A stretch of DNA of 32,221 nucleotides from Bacteroidales bacterium (GTDB lineage Bacteria; Bacteroidota; Bacteroidia; Bacteroidales; P3). This document shows, piece after piece, positions 25,842 to 32,221 of the stretch (the first letter of the stretch is position 1; each line of letters opens with the position of its first letter). Both the position numbers and the translations under genes were made by a program. The notes beneath the pieces were generated by a model. That model had not been told where the DNA came from and searched no databases. It saw only the letters and a program-made list of their open reading frames with translations. The stretch spans positions 1-32,221 of the forward strand of contig JAFTDW010000001.1 in assembly GCA_017454015.1 (NCBI GenBank), given 5' to 3'.

Positions 25842-27449
25842 ATGTTTAAAGGACATCCCAAAGGGTTGATTGCCGCCGCGCTCAGCAACATGGGCGAGCG
25901 TTTCGGCTACTACATCATGAACGCAGTGCTGCTGCTGTTCCTCTGTTCCAAGTTCGGCATTGCCGACGAGACCGCTGCCATCATCTATGCGGTATTCTAC
26001 TTCGCCATCTACGTGCTTAGCCTGCCCGGCGGTATCATCGCCGACAAGCTGCAGAACTACAAGGGCACCATCCAGGCCGGTCTCCTCACCATGGCCGCAG
26101 GCTACATCGTCCTCTCCATCCCCCTTATGGGCTTCCTTGAGAACCCATCGTCGAAAATCGGCATCCTCGTCCTCACCTGCGTGGCACTGCTCGTCATTGC
26201 CTTCGGCAACGGCCTTTTCAAAGGCAACCTGCAGGCTCTGGTAGGCCAGATGTACGACAACCTCGAGGCCGAAGCCGCCAAGAAAGGCCCCGAAGCCCTC
26301 GCCGACGCCAAGAGCAAACGCGACCCGGGATTCCAGATCTTCTACGTGTTCATCAACATCGGCGGCGTACTCGCCCCCTTTGTGGCCCCCTCGCTGCGCA
26401 GCTGGTGGCTCGGCCTTAAAGGCATGACCTACAACGCCGACCTGCCCGCACTCTGCCACCAATACCTCGCCGACCCAACGGCCATGACAGCCGAACAGCT
26501 CAACAACCTCAACACCTTGATGAACAGCGTCAACCAGGGCGGTCTTAACCTCGCCGACATGCACCAGGCCTGCATGAGCTACATCGAGGTCTTCAACACC
26601 GGCGTACACTACTCGTTCCTTGCCTCCGTCGCCGCCATGCTCATCTCACTGGTCATCTTCCTTGCCACCAAGAATGGCATGCCCAACCCGCAGAAAAAAG
26701 CCGCCGCAGGAGCCAACGCCGACAACACCGAGAAAGAGTACTCCGCCGAGGAGCGTGCCGCCATGGCCAAGGACATCAAGCAGCGTATGGCCGGCCTCTA
26801 TGCAGTGCTCGGTGTCTGCGTCTTCTTCTGGATGGCTTTCCACCAGAACGGCCAGTCCCTCTCGCTCTTTGCCCGTAACTTCATCAACTCCGACCAGGTA
26901 GCCCCCGAGGTTTGGCAGTTCCTCAACCCCGCACTCGTCATCCTCCTCACTCCCGTCATCATGTGGCTCTTCGGCACCAACTGGGGCCGCAAGTTCTCCA
27001 CCCCGCGCAAAATAGCCCTCGGCATGGGCTTCGTGGTGTGCGCCTACCTCTTCCTCACCCTGCTCTGCTATGCCATAGGCTACCCCAACGGCACCGACTA
27101 CCTCGCACAGGATGTGGCCACCCGCCTGCCCAAGAGCGGTGCATGGGTGCTCATAGTGACCTACTTCTTCCTCACCGTTGCCGAGCTCTTCATCAGCCCG
27201 CTGGGCCTCAGCTTCGTCAGCAAGATCGCTCCCAAGCACATACAGGGTATCTGCCAAGGCCTGTGGCTCAGCGCCACCGCCATCGGCAACCTCCTCATCA
27301 TGGTAGGTCCCTTCCTCTTCAACAAGATGCCCAAGCTCTGGGTCTGCTGGCTCATCTTCATGATCATAGCCCTCGCCGCCATGTGCGTGATGTTTGGCAT
27401 GCTCAAGTGGCTTGAGAAAATCACCGCCGAGCAACCGGCAGCCAAATAG
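25842..27449 (+). CDS. POT-family proton-coupled oligopeptide transporter
   Basis: A 535-residue inner-membrane transporter of the POT/PTR2 family, importing di- and tripeptides with protons. The family motif ExxERFxYY appears in helix 1 as NMGERFGYY, with Glu19 and Arg20 intact and Asn in place of the first Glu. FKGNLQALVGQMY is the second POT signature. I count 12 or more hydrophobic helices, with a long soluble loop after helix 6 (about 140-260) and a cytoplasmic stretch near 280-310. ATG start. The 5' leader has two CACCTTAC words 26 bases apart (25789-25796, 25815-25822). A strong terminator follows. Confidence 0.93.
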   Translation: MFKGHPKGLIAAALSNMGERFGYYIMNAVLLLFLCSKFGIADETAAIIYAVFYFAIYVLSLPGGIIADKLQNYKGTIQAGLLTMAAGYIVLSIPLMGFLENPSSKIGILVLTCVALLVIAFGNGLFKGNLQALVGQMYDNLEAEAAKKGPEALADAKSKRDPGFQIFYVFINIGGVLAPFVAPSLRSWWLGLKGMTYNADLPALCHQYLADPTAMTAEQLNNLNTLMNSVNQGGLNLADMHQACMSYIEVFNTGVHYSFLASVAAMLISLVIFLATKNGMPNPQKKAAAGANADNTEKEYSAEERAAMAKDIKQRMAGLYAVLGVCVFFWMAFHQNGQSLSLFARNFINSDQVAPEVWQFLNPALVILLTPVIMWLFGTNWGRKFSTPRKIALGMGFVVCAYLFLTLLCYAIGYPNGTDYLAQDVATRLPKSGAWVLIVTYFFLTVAELFISPLGLSFVSKIAPKHIQGICQGLWLSATAIGNLLIMVGPFLFNKMPKLWVCWLIFMIIALAAMCVMFGMLKWLEKITAEQPAAK

Positions 27450-27476
27450 GCATCCACTCATTAGCCTTAGACCTCA

Positions 27477-27516
27477 GCGAGAGCCACGCCGCACGGCATG
27501 GCTCTCGCTTCTTTTA
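27477..27516 (+). terminator. Rho-independent terminator of the peptide transporter
   Basis: GCGAGAGCCA pairs with TGGCTCTCGC across a 12-base inner segment that can extend the stem, followed by TTCTTTT. It begins 27 bases past the stop codon. Confidence 0.88.
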
Positions 27517-27551
27517 AATAATCAGTCATAAATTAAATGAATACTAAATTT

Positions 27552-27763
27552 ATGTGTCGGAGACACATGCTCTCAATTACTGTGGCCATGAGCACCTATG
27601 AAATAAAAACATGGACAGCGAATAAAAGCCCTGTAAGGGCATAAATCCAACAGCCCAGGACGGCCGCCCTGGGTATAAACGTCATCAAAGCACATGCGCC
27701 CTGCAAGGGCAAAATAAATATCTTTATCCATATTTGCCACAATAATGCGTCTCGGAGAGACGC
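27552..27763. repeat. Cluster of REP-like short palindromes
   Basis: ATGTGTC-GGA-GACACAT (27552-27568) and GCGTCTC-GGA-GAGACGC (27747-27763) have the same 7-bp stem and GGA loop but different paired bases, and both are followed by GCTCTCA. Between them lie GCCCT-GTA-AGGGC (27628-27640), GCCCT-GCA-AGGGC (27698-27710) and a CCCAGG/CCTGGG hairpin (27654-27673). No transposase is nearby. The layout resembles repetitive extragenic palindromes or a non-autonomous element. Confidence 0.7.
27580..27623 (-). repeat. Dispersed ~45-base repeat, inverted copy 1
   Basis: On the minus strand it begins ATTCGCTGTCCATG and ends GTGCTCATGGCCACAG, differing from the 209-254 unit mainly in its first half. It directly abuts the palindrome cluster. 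Confidence 0.85.
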
Positions 27764-27815
27764 GCTCTCATTGTTGTGCTGATTGCGGATATTCATTAAT
27801 AGATTTTAGGTATAA

Positions 27816-27876
27816 CTGAGGTCATGAGCACCTATGAAATAAAAACATGGACAGCGAATAACATTTAGCAATCATA
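27816..27876 (-). repeat. Dispersed ~60-base repeat, inverted copy 2
   Basis: The minus strand of this stretch is nearly identical to bases 38-98, including the leader ATGATTGCTAAATG; differences are confined to about five bases in the centre. Its outer edge lies 8 bases from the -33 box of the tRNA-Ser promoter. Confidence 0.87.
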
Positions 27877-27884
27877 AAATTAAA

Positions 27885-27916
27885 TTTGTACAGATAAAAA
27901 AAAAATCGTAACTTTG
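27885..27916 (+). promoter_or_regulatory. tRNA-Ser promoter
   Basis: TTTG at 27885-27888 and TAACTTTG at 27909-27916 match the Bacteroidota -33 and -7 consensus exactly with 20 bases between, the best promoter in the window. Transcription should start near 27923, about 60 bases before the tRNA. Confidence 0.8.
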
Positions 27917-27982
27917 CAAACACTTACGACAAATGGCAACCCACAGATAAAAGCCATATCCACCGTAAGTTACAGACCATAC

Positions 27983-28073
27983 GGAAAGGTGCTCGAGTGG
28001 TTTAAGAGGCCCGCCTGGAAAGCGAGTAAGCGCCAAAATCGCTTCAAGGGTTCGAATCCCTTCCTTTCCGCCA
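27983..28073 (+). tRNA. tRNA-Ser (anticodon GGA)
   Basis: A 91-base class II tRNA with encoded CCA. The acceptor stem GGAAAGG pairs with CCTTTCC (28063-28069), followed by discriminator G and CCA. The D arm contains CTCGAGTGGTTTAAGAG. The anticodon loop CTGGAAA gives GGA, reading UCC and UCU. The long variable arm (AGCG...CGCT) is the serine hallmark, and the T loop is TTCGAAT. The anticodon stem CCCGC/GCGAG has one C-A mismatch at the second pair. Confidence 0.95.
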
Positions 28074-28080
28074 ACATGAA

Positions 28081-28118
28081 ATAGAAGAAGCCCGTGAAAA
28101 CGGGCTTCTTCTATTTTT
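28081..28118 (+). terminator. Rho-independent terminator of tRNA-Ser
   Basis: A perfect 15-bp stem (ATAGAAGAAGCCCGT with its complement) closed by a GAAA tetraloop and followed by a T run. It starts 8 bases after the CCA. Confidence 0.93.
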
Positions 28119-28179
28119 CTGAGGGCTTCTATTTAAATGGCTGAATCATAAAAGCCTAATAAATATAACTCACCTAACG

Positions 28180-28347
28180 TTACTTAATAAGATTAACTGC
28201 GGACATAGTGCCGGATGGAATATCTATCCAGTCGTTCCAGTAGACCACTGTGCGGCTCTTGTCCAGTTGCGCTTGCGACCAAAGGCCGTCTACTGTGCGC
28301 AAATTGCCGAACGCAGAAATAATATGTTCATTTTTTTGTATTTGCAT
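28180..28347 (-). CDS. Short DUF2442-like protein or gene remnant, 55 residues
   Basis: A 55-codon frame from ATG 28347 to TAA 28180. The stretch FGNLRTVDGLWSQAQLD and TVVYWNDWIDIPSGTM resembles the C-terminal half of DUF2442 proteins, small domains often found beside toxin-antitoxin genes, whose last part typically has a phi-W-x-(N/D)-D-I-D-I-x-P-x-T pattern. The normal N-terminal strand pair is absent, and the frame upstream of the ATG is open for only about 14 more codons before a stop. It is therefore either a truncated relic or a small stand-alone gene. No partner toxin gene is next to it. Confidence 0.4.
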   Translation of the reverse strand: MQIQKNEHIISAFGNLRTVDGLWSQAQLDKSRTVVYWNDWIDIPSGTMSAVNLIK

Positions 28348-28406
28348 TGCGAAATCGCTGTCATTTATTTTGCGCGTGGATACACATTATAATCCTGACT
28401 TAAATC

Positions 28407-28441
28407 AAAAAGGCGTTGCAAAGTGGTTGCAACGCCTTTTT
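28407..28441 (-). terminator. Rho-independent terminator of the M16 peptidase gene
   Basis: A 15-bp perfect stem, AAAAAGGCGTTGCAA with its complement, around loop AGTGG. On the minus strand it ends in a T run, 20 bases past the M16 stop codon. Being symmetrical it could also stop plus-strand transcription. Confidence 0.9.
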
Positions 28442-28461
28442 GTATCTGTCTGTTTTCGGGA

Positions 28462-31395
28462 TCAATATCCGAAGATGTCCTCGAGGGTGAGTTTCTTCAC
28501 CTTGCCGAACTTGGCAAGAGCGTTGAAGTCCATGTCGGCCTCTTTGCCGAGGCACATGTAGAACTTCTTCTGTCCACGGATGAACTTGTGGTTGAACTCC
28601 ACCACATCCTGCATCGTGACATTGGGGTATGCCTCGTAGAGTATCTTGGCGCGGTTCTTTTTGATGTCGAAGCCCATGTGCTCGTAGTGGAGGTACCTGT
28701 TGATGATGCCGAACTTGGTGGTGCGGGAGGTGCGTATGGCGCTTATCTGTGCCTCCTTGGCCATGTTGAAGTTGGCCTCGGCCACCGGCATCTGGTCGAA
28801 GAGCTCGTTGAAAGCCGTGAGGGCGTCGATAAGCTTGTCGTTCTGCGTGGCTATGATGGCGGCATTGGTGAAGTAGCCGTCCTTGTCGCCCGGGGTGATG
28901 TAGTAGCTCTGCACACTGTAGGCCAGGGAGCGTTTCTCACGCATCTCCTGGAAGACTATGGCGTTCATGGAGCCGCCGAAGTACTCGTTGTAGATGTCCA
29001 TGACAGCCTCGCTCTTGGTGTTGAACTTCTCCGTGCGGAAATGCTCACGCATATAGGTCTGGTTGGCGTTGTAGTCCACGAAATACACGGTGTTCTCGCC
29101 CACTGCCTTGGGGGTTATCTTCTTGTTGGCGGGAGCTTTCTGCATCTTCTTGGGGGTCTGGTGTATGGAGGCCACTGTCTGTGCAATGGCTTCAGGGCTC
29201 TCGGGGCCATAGAAGAGCACACGGTGCTGGTAGCCGAAGAGACCGTGGAGAGCATCGGTGAGCTGCTTGCAGGTCATGGCTTTGAGCTGGGCCTCGGAGA
29301 GAACATCCTTGGTGGGGCTGTCGTCGCCGTAGATGCCGTAGTTGGCCAGCGCCGAGAAGCAACGCTGCTGGTTGTGCTTGGCATTCTCACGGGATTTGAG
29401 GATGCGGCCCACCAGCATCTGCAGGGCCTGGTCGTTGGGCTGCGCGTCGGCGATGATCTCCTCTACAAGAGCCATAGCTTTGGTCATGTTCTCGCTCAGA
29501 CCGCTGATACTCACGTTGATGTTCTCATTGGTAACGCCAACGCTGTAGTTGCAGGCCAGCTTGTAGAACTCCTCTTTCAACTGCTCGGGGGTGTGCTTGG
29601 AAGTACCCAGATAGCCGAGCACGTCGGCGGCGAGGTCGAGGGTCTTGCCCAGCTGTCCGGCGCGGTAGCCAAAGTCGAAGCGGTAGATAAGGTTGAAGGT
29701 CTGGTTCTCCTTGTTCTGCACATAGAGCATCTCGCTGCCATTGGCCAGCTTGCGCTTGGTGAGGTCCTTGCTGAAGTCCACAAAGACAGGCTCTATGGGC
29801 GTTACCTGACGGGCCTTGATTTCGTGCAGGAACTGGCTCTCGTTGTCGCGTCCCACCTCAATAGGGGTGATGGGAGGCTTGGAGACTTTGAGGATGGGCT
29901 CGGGCTCGCCTTGCAGCTTGTTGATAATAACATAGTTGTTATCTTTGAAGATCCGGTTGGCAAAGTCGACTATGTCTTTCTTCGTTATCTTGGAGAGCTG
30001 GTTTATCTCGTTGCACACGTCGCCCCAACTGCGGTGTTCCACAAAGGCGTAGGCCATCTGGCTGGCGCGGCTGTTGTTGCTCTCGGCGCGTTTCATGATG
30101 GCCAGTTTCTTGTTGTTGATGGCAGCATCGAGGATCCAGTCGTCGAACTTGCCCTGTTTCACGAGAGCCACCTGTTCGTCGAAGAGAGCCTGCACTTGCT
30201 CAAGGGTCTGGCCTTTGATGGGCTGGCCGCCGAAGAGGAATGCACCGTAGTCGTTCAATATATAGCTTCCCGCGTACGCGCCCATGCAACGCTGCTGCTG
30301 GTTGACGTTGAGGTCGAGCAGACCGCATTTGCCGTTGTTGAGCACATCCTCCAGCAGCTCGGCAAGCATGGCGTCGCGGCTGCCGTTGCCACTGTCGAGG
30401 CGGTAGGCACGCATCGTGTTCTCGGCATCGAGACCGGTGACGTTGCGGGTGATGACGGAGGTGATGGGTTTCTCGCGCTCAAACTTGAGTTCCGGCACGT
30501 TACCCGGCTTCATGTTGCCCCAATACTTGTCGATGATACGTATGGCCTCGTCGGGGTTGAAATCCCCAGCCATACTGATACAGATATTGTTAGGGACGTA
30601 GTATGTAGCCACGAAGTTGCGTATGTTGCGCATCGAGGGGTTCTTGAGGTGCTCCTGGCTGCCGAGCGTGGTCTGGTTGCCATAGGGGTGGTGGGGAAAC
30701 AGGGCTGCAAACATAGCCTCGTTGGCCTTGCGCCCGTCCTTGGTGAGGCTCATGTTCTTCTCCTCGTAGATGGTTTCCAGCTCGGTATGGAAGAGGCGTA
30801 GCACAAGGTTCTGGAAACGGTCGGCCTGTATCTCACACCATGTCTCTATCTGGTTGTTAGGGATGTTCTCAACATACATGGTGTAGTCGTTGCTCGTGAA
30901 GGCGTTGGTACCTACGGAGCCTATGGCTGTCATGGCCTTGTCGTACTCGTTGGCCACGGCTATCTTCGATGCCTCATAGCTCAGACTGTCTATCATGTGG
31001 TAGATGGCGGCACGCGTGGTGGAGTCGCTGAACATACGATAAGCCTCGAAAAGGTCTTCTATCTTCTGTATCAGCACTTTCTCGCGCTCCCAGTCGGTGG
31101 TGCCGAGGCGCTGCGTACCTTTGAACATCATGTGCTCAAGGTAATGCGCCAAACCGGTGGTCTCGTGCGGGTCGTTGCGCGAGCCTGCACGCACTGCAAT
31201 GTAGGTCTGCACCTTGGGGGCGTCCTTGTAGACGCTCATGAACACCTTGAGACCGTTGTCGAGGGTGTACTCCCGTACCCCGAGAGGGTCGTTGGGATAG
31301 GTCTTGTAGTCGTATTTCTTCTGCGCCGACAGGCTCACTACGGCAAGAAGCGACAGCGAGAGGAAACACACGGCAATTCTAAATGTTTTTCTCAT
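28462..31395 (-). CDS. M16-family zinc metallopeptidase (two-domain, periplasmic)
   Basis: A 977-residue peptidase of the pitrilysin/insulinase clan with a signal peptide (RKTFRIAVCFLSLSLLAVV..SA, about 24 residues). The inverted zinc motif HYLEH is at residues 84-88, and the third ligand is a Glu near 205-212 in TELETIYEEKN. The N-terminal half is the catalytic M16 domain, followed by M16C-type middle domains and a second, catalytically inactive M16 unit (about 540-977, FGYRAGQLGKTLDLAADVLGY). Full length. It degrades peptides in the periplasm, though the substrate is unknown. ATG start, with a -7-like box upstream and a strong terminator downstream. Confidence 0.94.
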   Translation of the reverse strand: MRKTFRIAVCFLSLSLLAVVSLSAQKKYDYKTYPNDPLGVREYTLDNGLKVFMSVYKDAPKVQTYIAVRAGSRNDPHETTGLAHYLEHMMFKGTQRLGTTDWEREKVLIQKIEDLFEAYRMFSDSTTRAAIYHMIDSLSYEASKIAVANEYDKAMTAIGSVGTNAFTSNDYTMYVENIPNNQIETWCEIQADRFQNLVLRLFHTELETIYEEKNMSLTKDGRKANEAMFAALFPHHPYGNQTTLGSQEHLKNPSMRNIRNFVATYYVPNNICISMAGDFNPDEAIRIIDKYWGNMKPGNVPELKFEREKPITSVITRNVTGLDAENTMRAYRLDSGNGSRDAMLAELLEDVLNNGKCGLLDLNVNQQQRCMGAYAGSYILNDYGAFLFGGQPIKGQTLEQVQALFDEQVALVKQGKFDDWILDAAINNKKLAIMKRAESNNSRASQMAYAFVEHRSWGDVCNEINQLSKITKKDIVDFANRIFKDNNYVIINKLQGEPEPILKVSKPPITPIEVGRDNESQFLHEIKARQVTPIEPVFVDFSKDLTKRKLANGSEMLYVQNKENQTFNLIYRFDFGYRAGQLGKTLDLAADVLGYLGTSKHTPEQLKEEFYKLACNYSVGVTNENINVSISGLSENMTKAMALVEEIIADAQPNDQALQMLVGRILKSRENAKHNQQRCFSALANYGIYGDDSPTKDVLSEAQLKAMTCKQLTDALHGLFGYQHRVLFYGPESPEAIAQTVASIHQTPKKMQKAPANKKITPKAVGENTVYFVDYNANQTYMREHFRTEKFNTKSEAVMDIYNEYFGGSMNAIVFQEMREKRSLAYSVQSYYITPGDKDGYFTNAAIIATQNDKLIDALTAFNELFDQMPVAEANFNMAKEAQISAIRTSRTTKFGIINRYLHYEHMGFDIKKNRAKILYEAYPNVTMQDVVEFNHKFIRGQKKFYMCLGKEADMDFNALAKFGKVKKLTLEDIFGY

Positions 31396-31462
31396 AACAA
31401 AAAAAATATTAGATTGATTAATAGTTGATTGTCAGTCAAAGGTTACAAACGCCATTCAAATG

Positions 31463-31470
31463 CAAAAGTA
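31463..31470 (-). promoter_or_regulatory. Probable M16 peptidase promoter (-7 box)
   Basis: TACTTTTG on the minus strand, matching TAnnTTTG, about 68 bases before the ATG. A long A-tract (T-tract on the other strand) follows upstream, but there is no clear -33 TTTG at standard distance. Confidence 0.5.
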
Positions 31471-31635
31471 CGAAAAAAAAATGACATTCCGCGCAGACTT
31501 TGGAGTTATCAACTCCACTGATTTAAAAACTTTCATGACAAAAGGTTGTTTATTCGGACTATTAATACTAATTTTACAAATTGAAAAAGCAAAAACCAAC
31601 AACAATAAACAACTGTATTACAGACAACAAAGTAT

Positions 31636-32221
31636 ATGAAAGAGTTGTATCTGAAAATCGGAGAGACGCTAAAGCGGATAGAGAGTTGCGGTGGCGAGGT
31701 GCCGCAGATAGAACGCGACCTGCTGCTTGATGAAATACGCCGTCTTTATGAGAAGGCCTTAGTGTATGGTGCGGCCGAGCCCTGGGAAATCGGCATAGCC
31801 GCTGAACCGGCTGAGGAGCCCGTGGTGACTCCAGTGGCAGAAAAAGCCGTGAAAGAAAATATTACCGCAATGGGCTCGCTCTTTGCTCCTCCAGAGCCCG
31901 AGGCAGAACCCGAGCAATCCTCTCTGCCCCCTATTGAAAACGAGATTGCCCAAGATTTGTTCAGCCCCATAGAGCCGGAACCCGTTCCCGAACCGAAACC
32001 AAAACCTATCCCCGAGCCAAAGCCGGAACCTATTCCCGAGCCAAAGCCGGAACCTATCCCCGAGCCAAAACCGGAACCTATCCCCGAGCCGAAGCCGGAA
32101 CCTATCCCCGAGCCGAAGCCGGAACCTATCCCCGAGCCGAAGCCGGAACCTATCCCCGAGCCAAAACCGGAACCTATCCCCGAGCCGAAGCCGGAACCTA
32201 TCCCCGAGCCAAAGCCGGAAC
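31636..32221 (+). CDS. Pro/Glu/Lys-repeat protein, 3' end outside the window
   Basis: Open from ATG 31636 to the window edge, 195 codons and continuing. Residues 1-50 ([20 protein letters not shown].. [17 protein letters not shown]) form two charged amphipathic helices. An acidic linker follows (about 60-115, [12 protein letters not shown]), then the octapeptide PIPEPKPE nine times plus a degenerate first copy. No signal peptide, so it is cytoplasmic. The N-terminal helices resemble a Bacteroidales family with a low-complexity linker and a helical C-terminal domain, but that end is not in view. The Pro-Glu-Lys repeat should form an extended, stiff spacer. Confidence 0.8.
   Translation, partial: MKELYLKIGETLKRIESCGGEVPQIERDLLLDEIRRLYEKALVYGAAEPWEIGIAAEPAEEPVVTPVAEKAVKENITAMGSLFAPPEPEAEPEQSSLPPIENEIAQDLFSPIEPEPVPEPKPKPIPEPKPEPIPEPKPEPIPEPKPEPIPEPKPEPIPEPKPEPIPEPKPEPIPEPKPEPIPEPKPEPIPEPKPE
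32005..32220 (+). repeat. Nine tandem 24-base coding repeats
   Basis: Nine complete units of 24 bases, each encoding PIPEPKPE, preceded by a diverged unit at 31981-32004. Units differ only at synonymous third positions (CCA/CCG, AAA/AAG, ATC/ATT), so the peptide is identical throughout. The array continues past the window end. Confidence 0.95.

Larger units (their letters stand above)
27517..27982. other. Gene-free repeat island before tRNA-Ser
   Basis: No gene. It holds two inverted copies of the dispersed ~45-base element, at least five short palindromes between and beside them, and the tRNA promoter near its right end (all listed separately). A 66-residue minus-strand open frame across it is just the translation of the repeats. 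Confidence 0.7.

Noticed and set aside
25101-26609. A 502-codon minus-strand frame extending the Sua5-like gene
   Set aside because: The extra 300 codons run antisense through the transporter. The real gene begins at the ATG near 25688, which gives the normal family length.
27824-27868. A conserved micropeptide (MSTYEIKTWTANN) in the dispersed repeat
   Set aside because: The frame breaks in other copies (16449, 88) and copies show no synonymous third-position pattern, so the identity is at the DNA level.
28423-30801. A 792-codon plus-strand open frame opposite the M16 peptidase
   Set aside because: It lies wholly antisense to a gene with clear zinc-binding motifs, and its low-complexity Val/His/Leu composition is what GC-biased antisense codons produce.
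32005-32220. The 24-base repeats as a CRISPR or origin iteron array
   Set aside because: Units are contiguous without spacers, keep one reading frame and vary only at synonymous sites, as in a coding repeat.

Overview
The window comes from a moderately GC-rich member of the Bacteroidota, most likely order Bacteroidales. Three things point there: the gene order porG-like/uppS/bamA/skp/skp, a giant secreted protein with a type IX secretion (T9SS) C-terminal domain, and Bacteroidota-type promoters (TAnnTTTG at -7). I see no phage, insertion sequence, plasmid gene or CRISPR. It is mostly a core-genome segment with unusual repeats between genes.

Layout. Bases 1-579 have no gene. They hold a cluster of degenerate ~47-base repeats and a strong terminator. 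From 580 to 19586 every gene is on the minus strand. Read in the direction of transcription these are pyrK-pyrD-sugar kinase (overlapping starts and stops), a DUF5606-like protein, a 63-residue protein, metG, a ~1900-residue repeat-rich exported protein, an NAD-dependent epimerase, a DUF4837-like lipoprotein, a DUF6089/PorG-like outer-membrane protein, uppS, bamA and two Skp/OmpH chaperones. From 19729 the strand switches to plus: recR, a GH3 family hydrolase, acpP-fabF-rnc-lipoprotein and a YbjQ-family protein. A Sua5/YrdC protein (minus) converges on the YbjQ gene and diverges from a POT-family peptide transporter (plus). After that come a palindrome-rich repeat island, tRNA-Ser(GGA), a short DUF2442-like ORF, an M16 metallopeptidase (minus) and, cut by the window end, a plus-strand gene with a Pro/Glu/Lys octapeptide repeat.

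How the genes fit together. The 580-7151 block serves the envelope: outer-membrane protein chaperoning (Skp x2), barrel insertion (BamA), the lipid carrier for peptidoglycan and glycans (UppS), and a probable T9SS outer-membrane part (PorG-like) beside a DUF4837 lipoprotein. The giant protein a little upstream looks like a T9SS client. The acpP-fabF-rnc group is a classic fatty-acid/RNase III cluster. The GH3 enzyme, the BadF-type sugar kinase and the oligopeptide transporter could all serve amino-sugar and peptide recycling, but that is inference.

The least ordinary material is between the genes: a ~45-60 base element present in both orientations at four loci, hairpins of 7 bp with a GGA loop that differ by paired changes, and telomere-like AACCCTTTTAACC tracts that are C-rich on the transcribed sense strand at all four places seen. 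I did not find a clear new defence or enzymatic system. The best candidates for something undescribed are this repeat family and the lipoprotein linked to the PorG-like gene.
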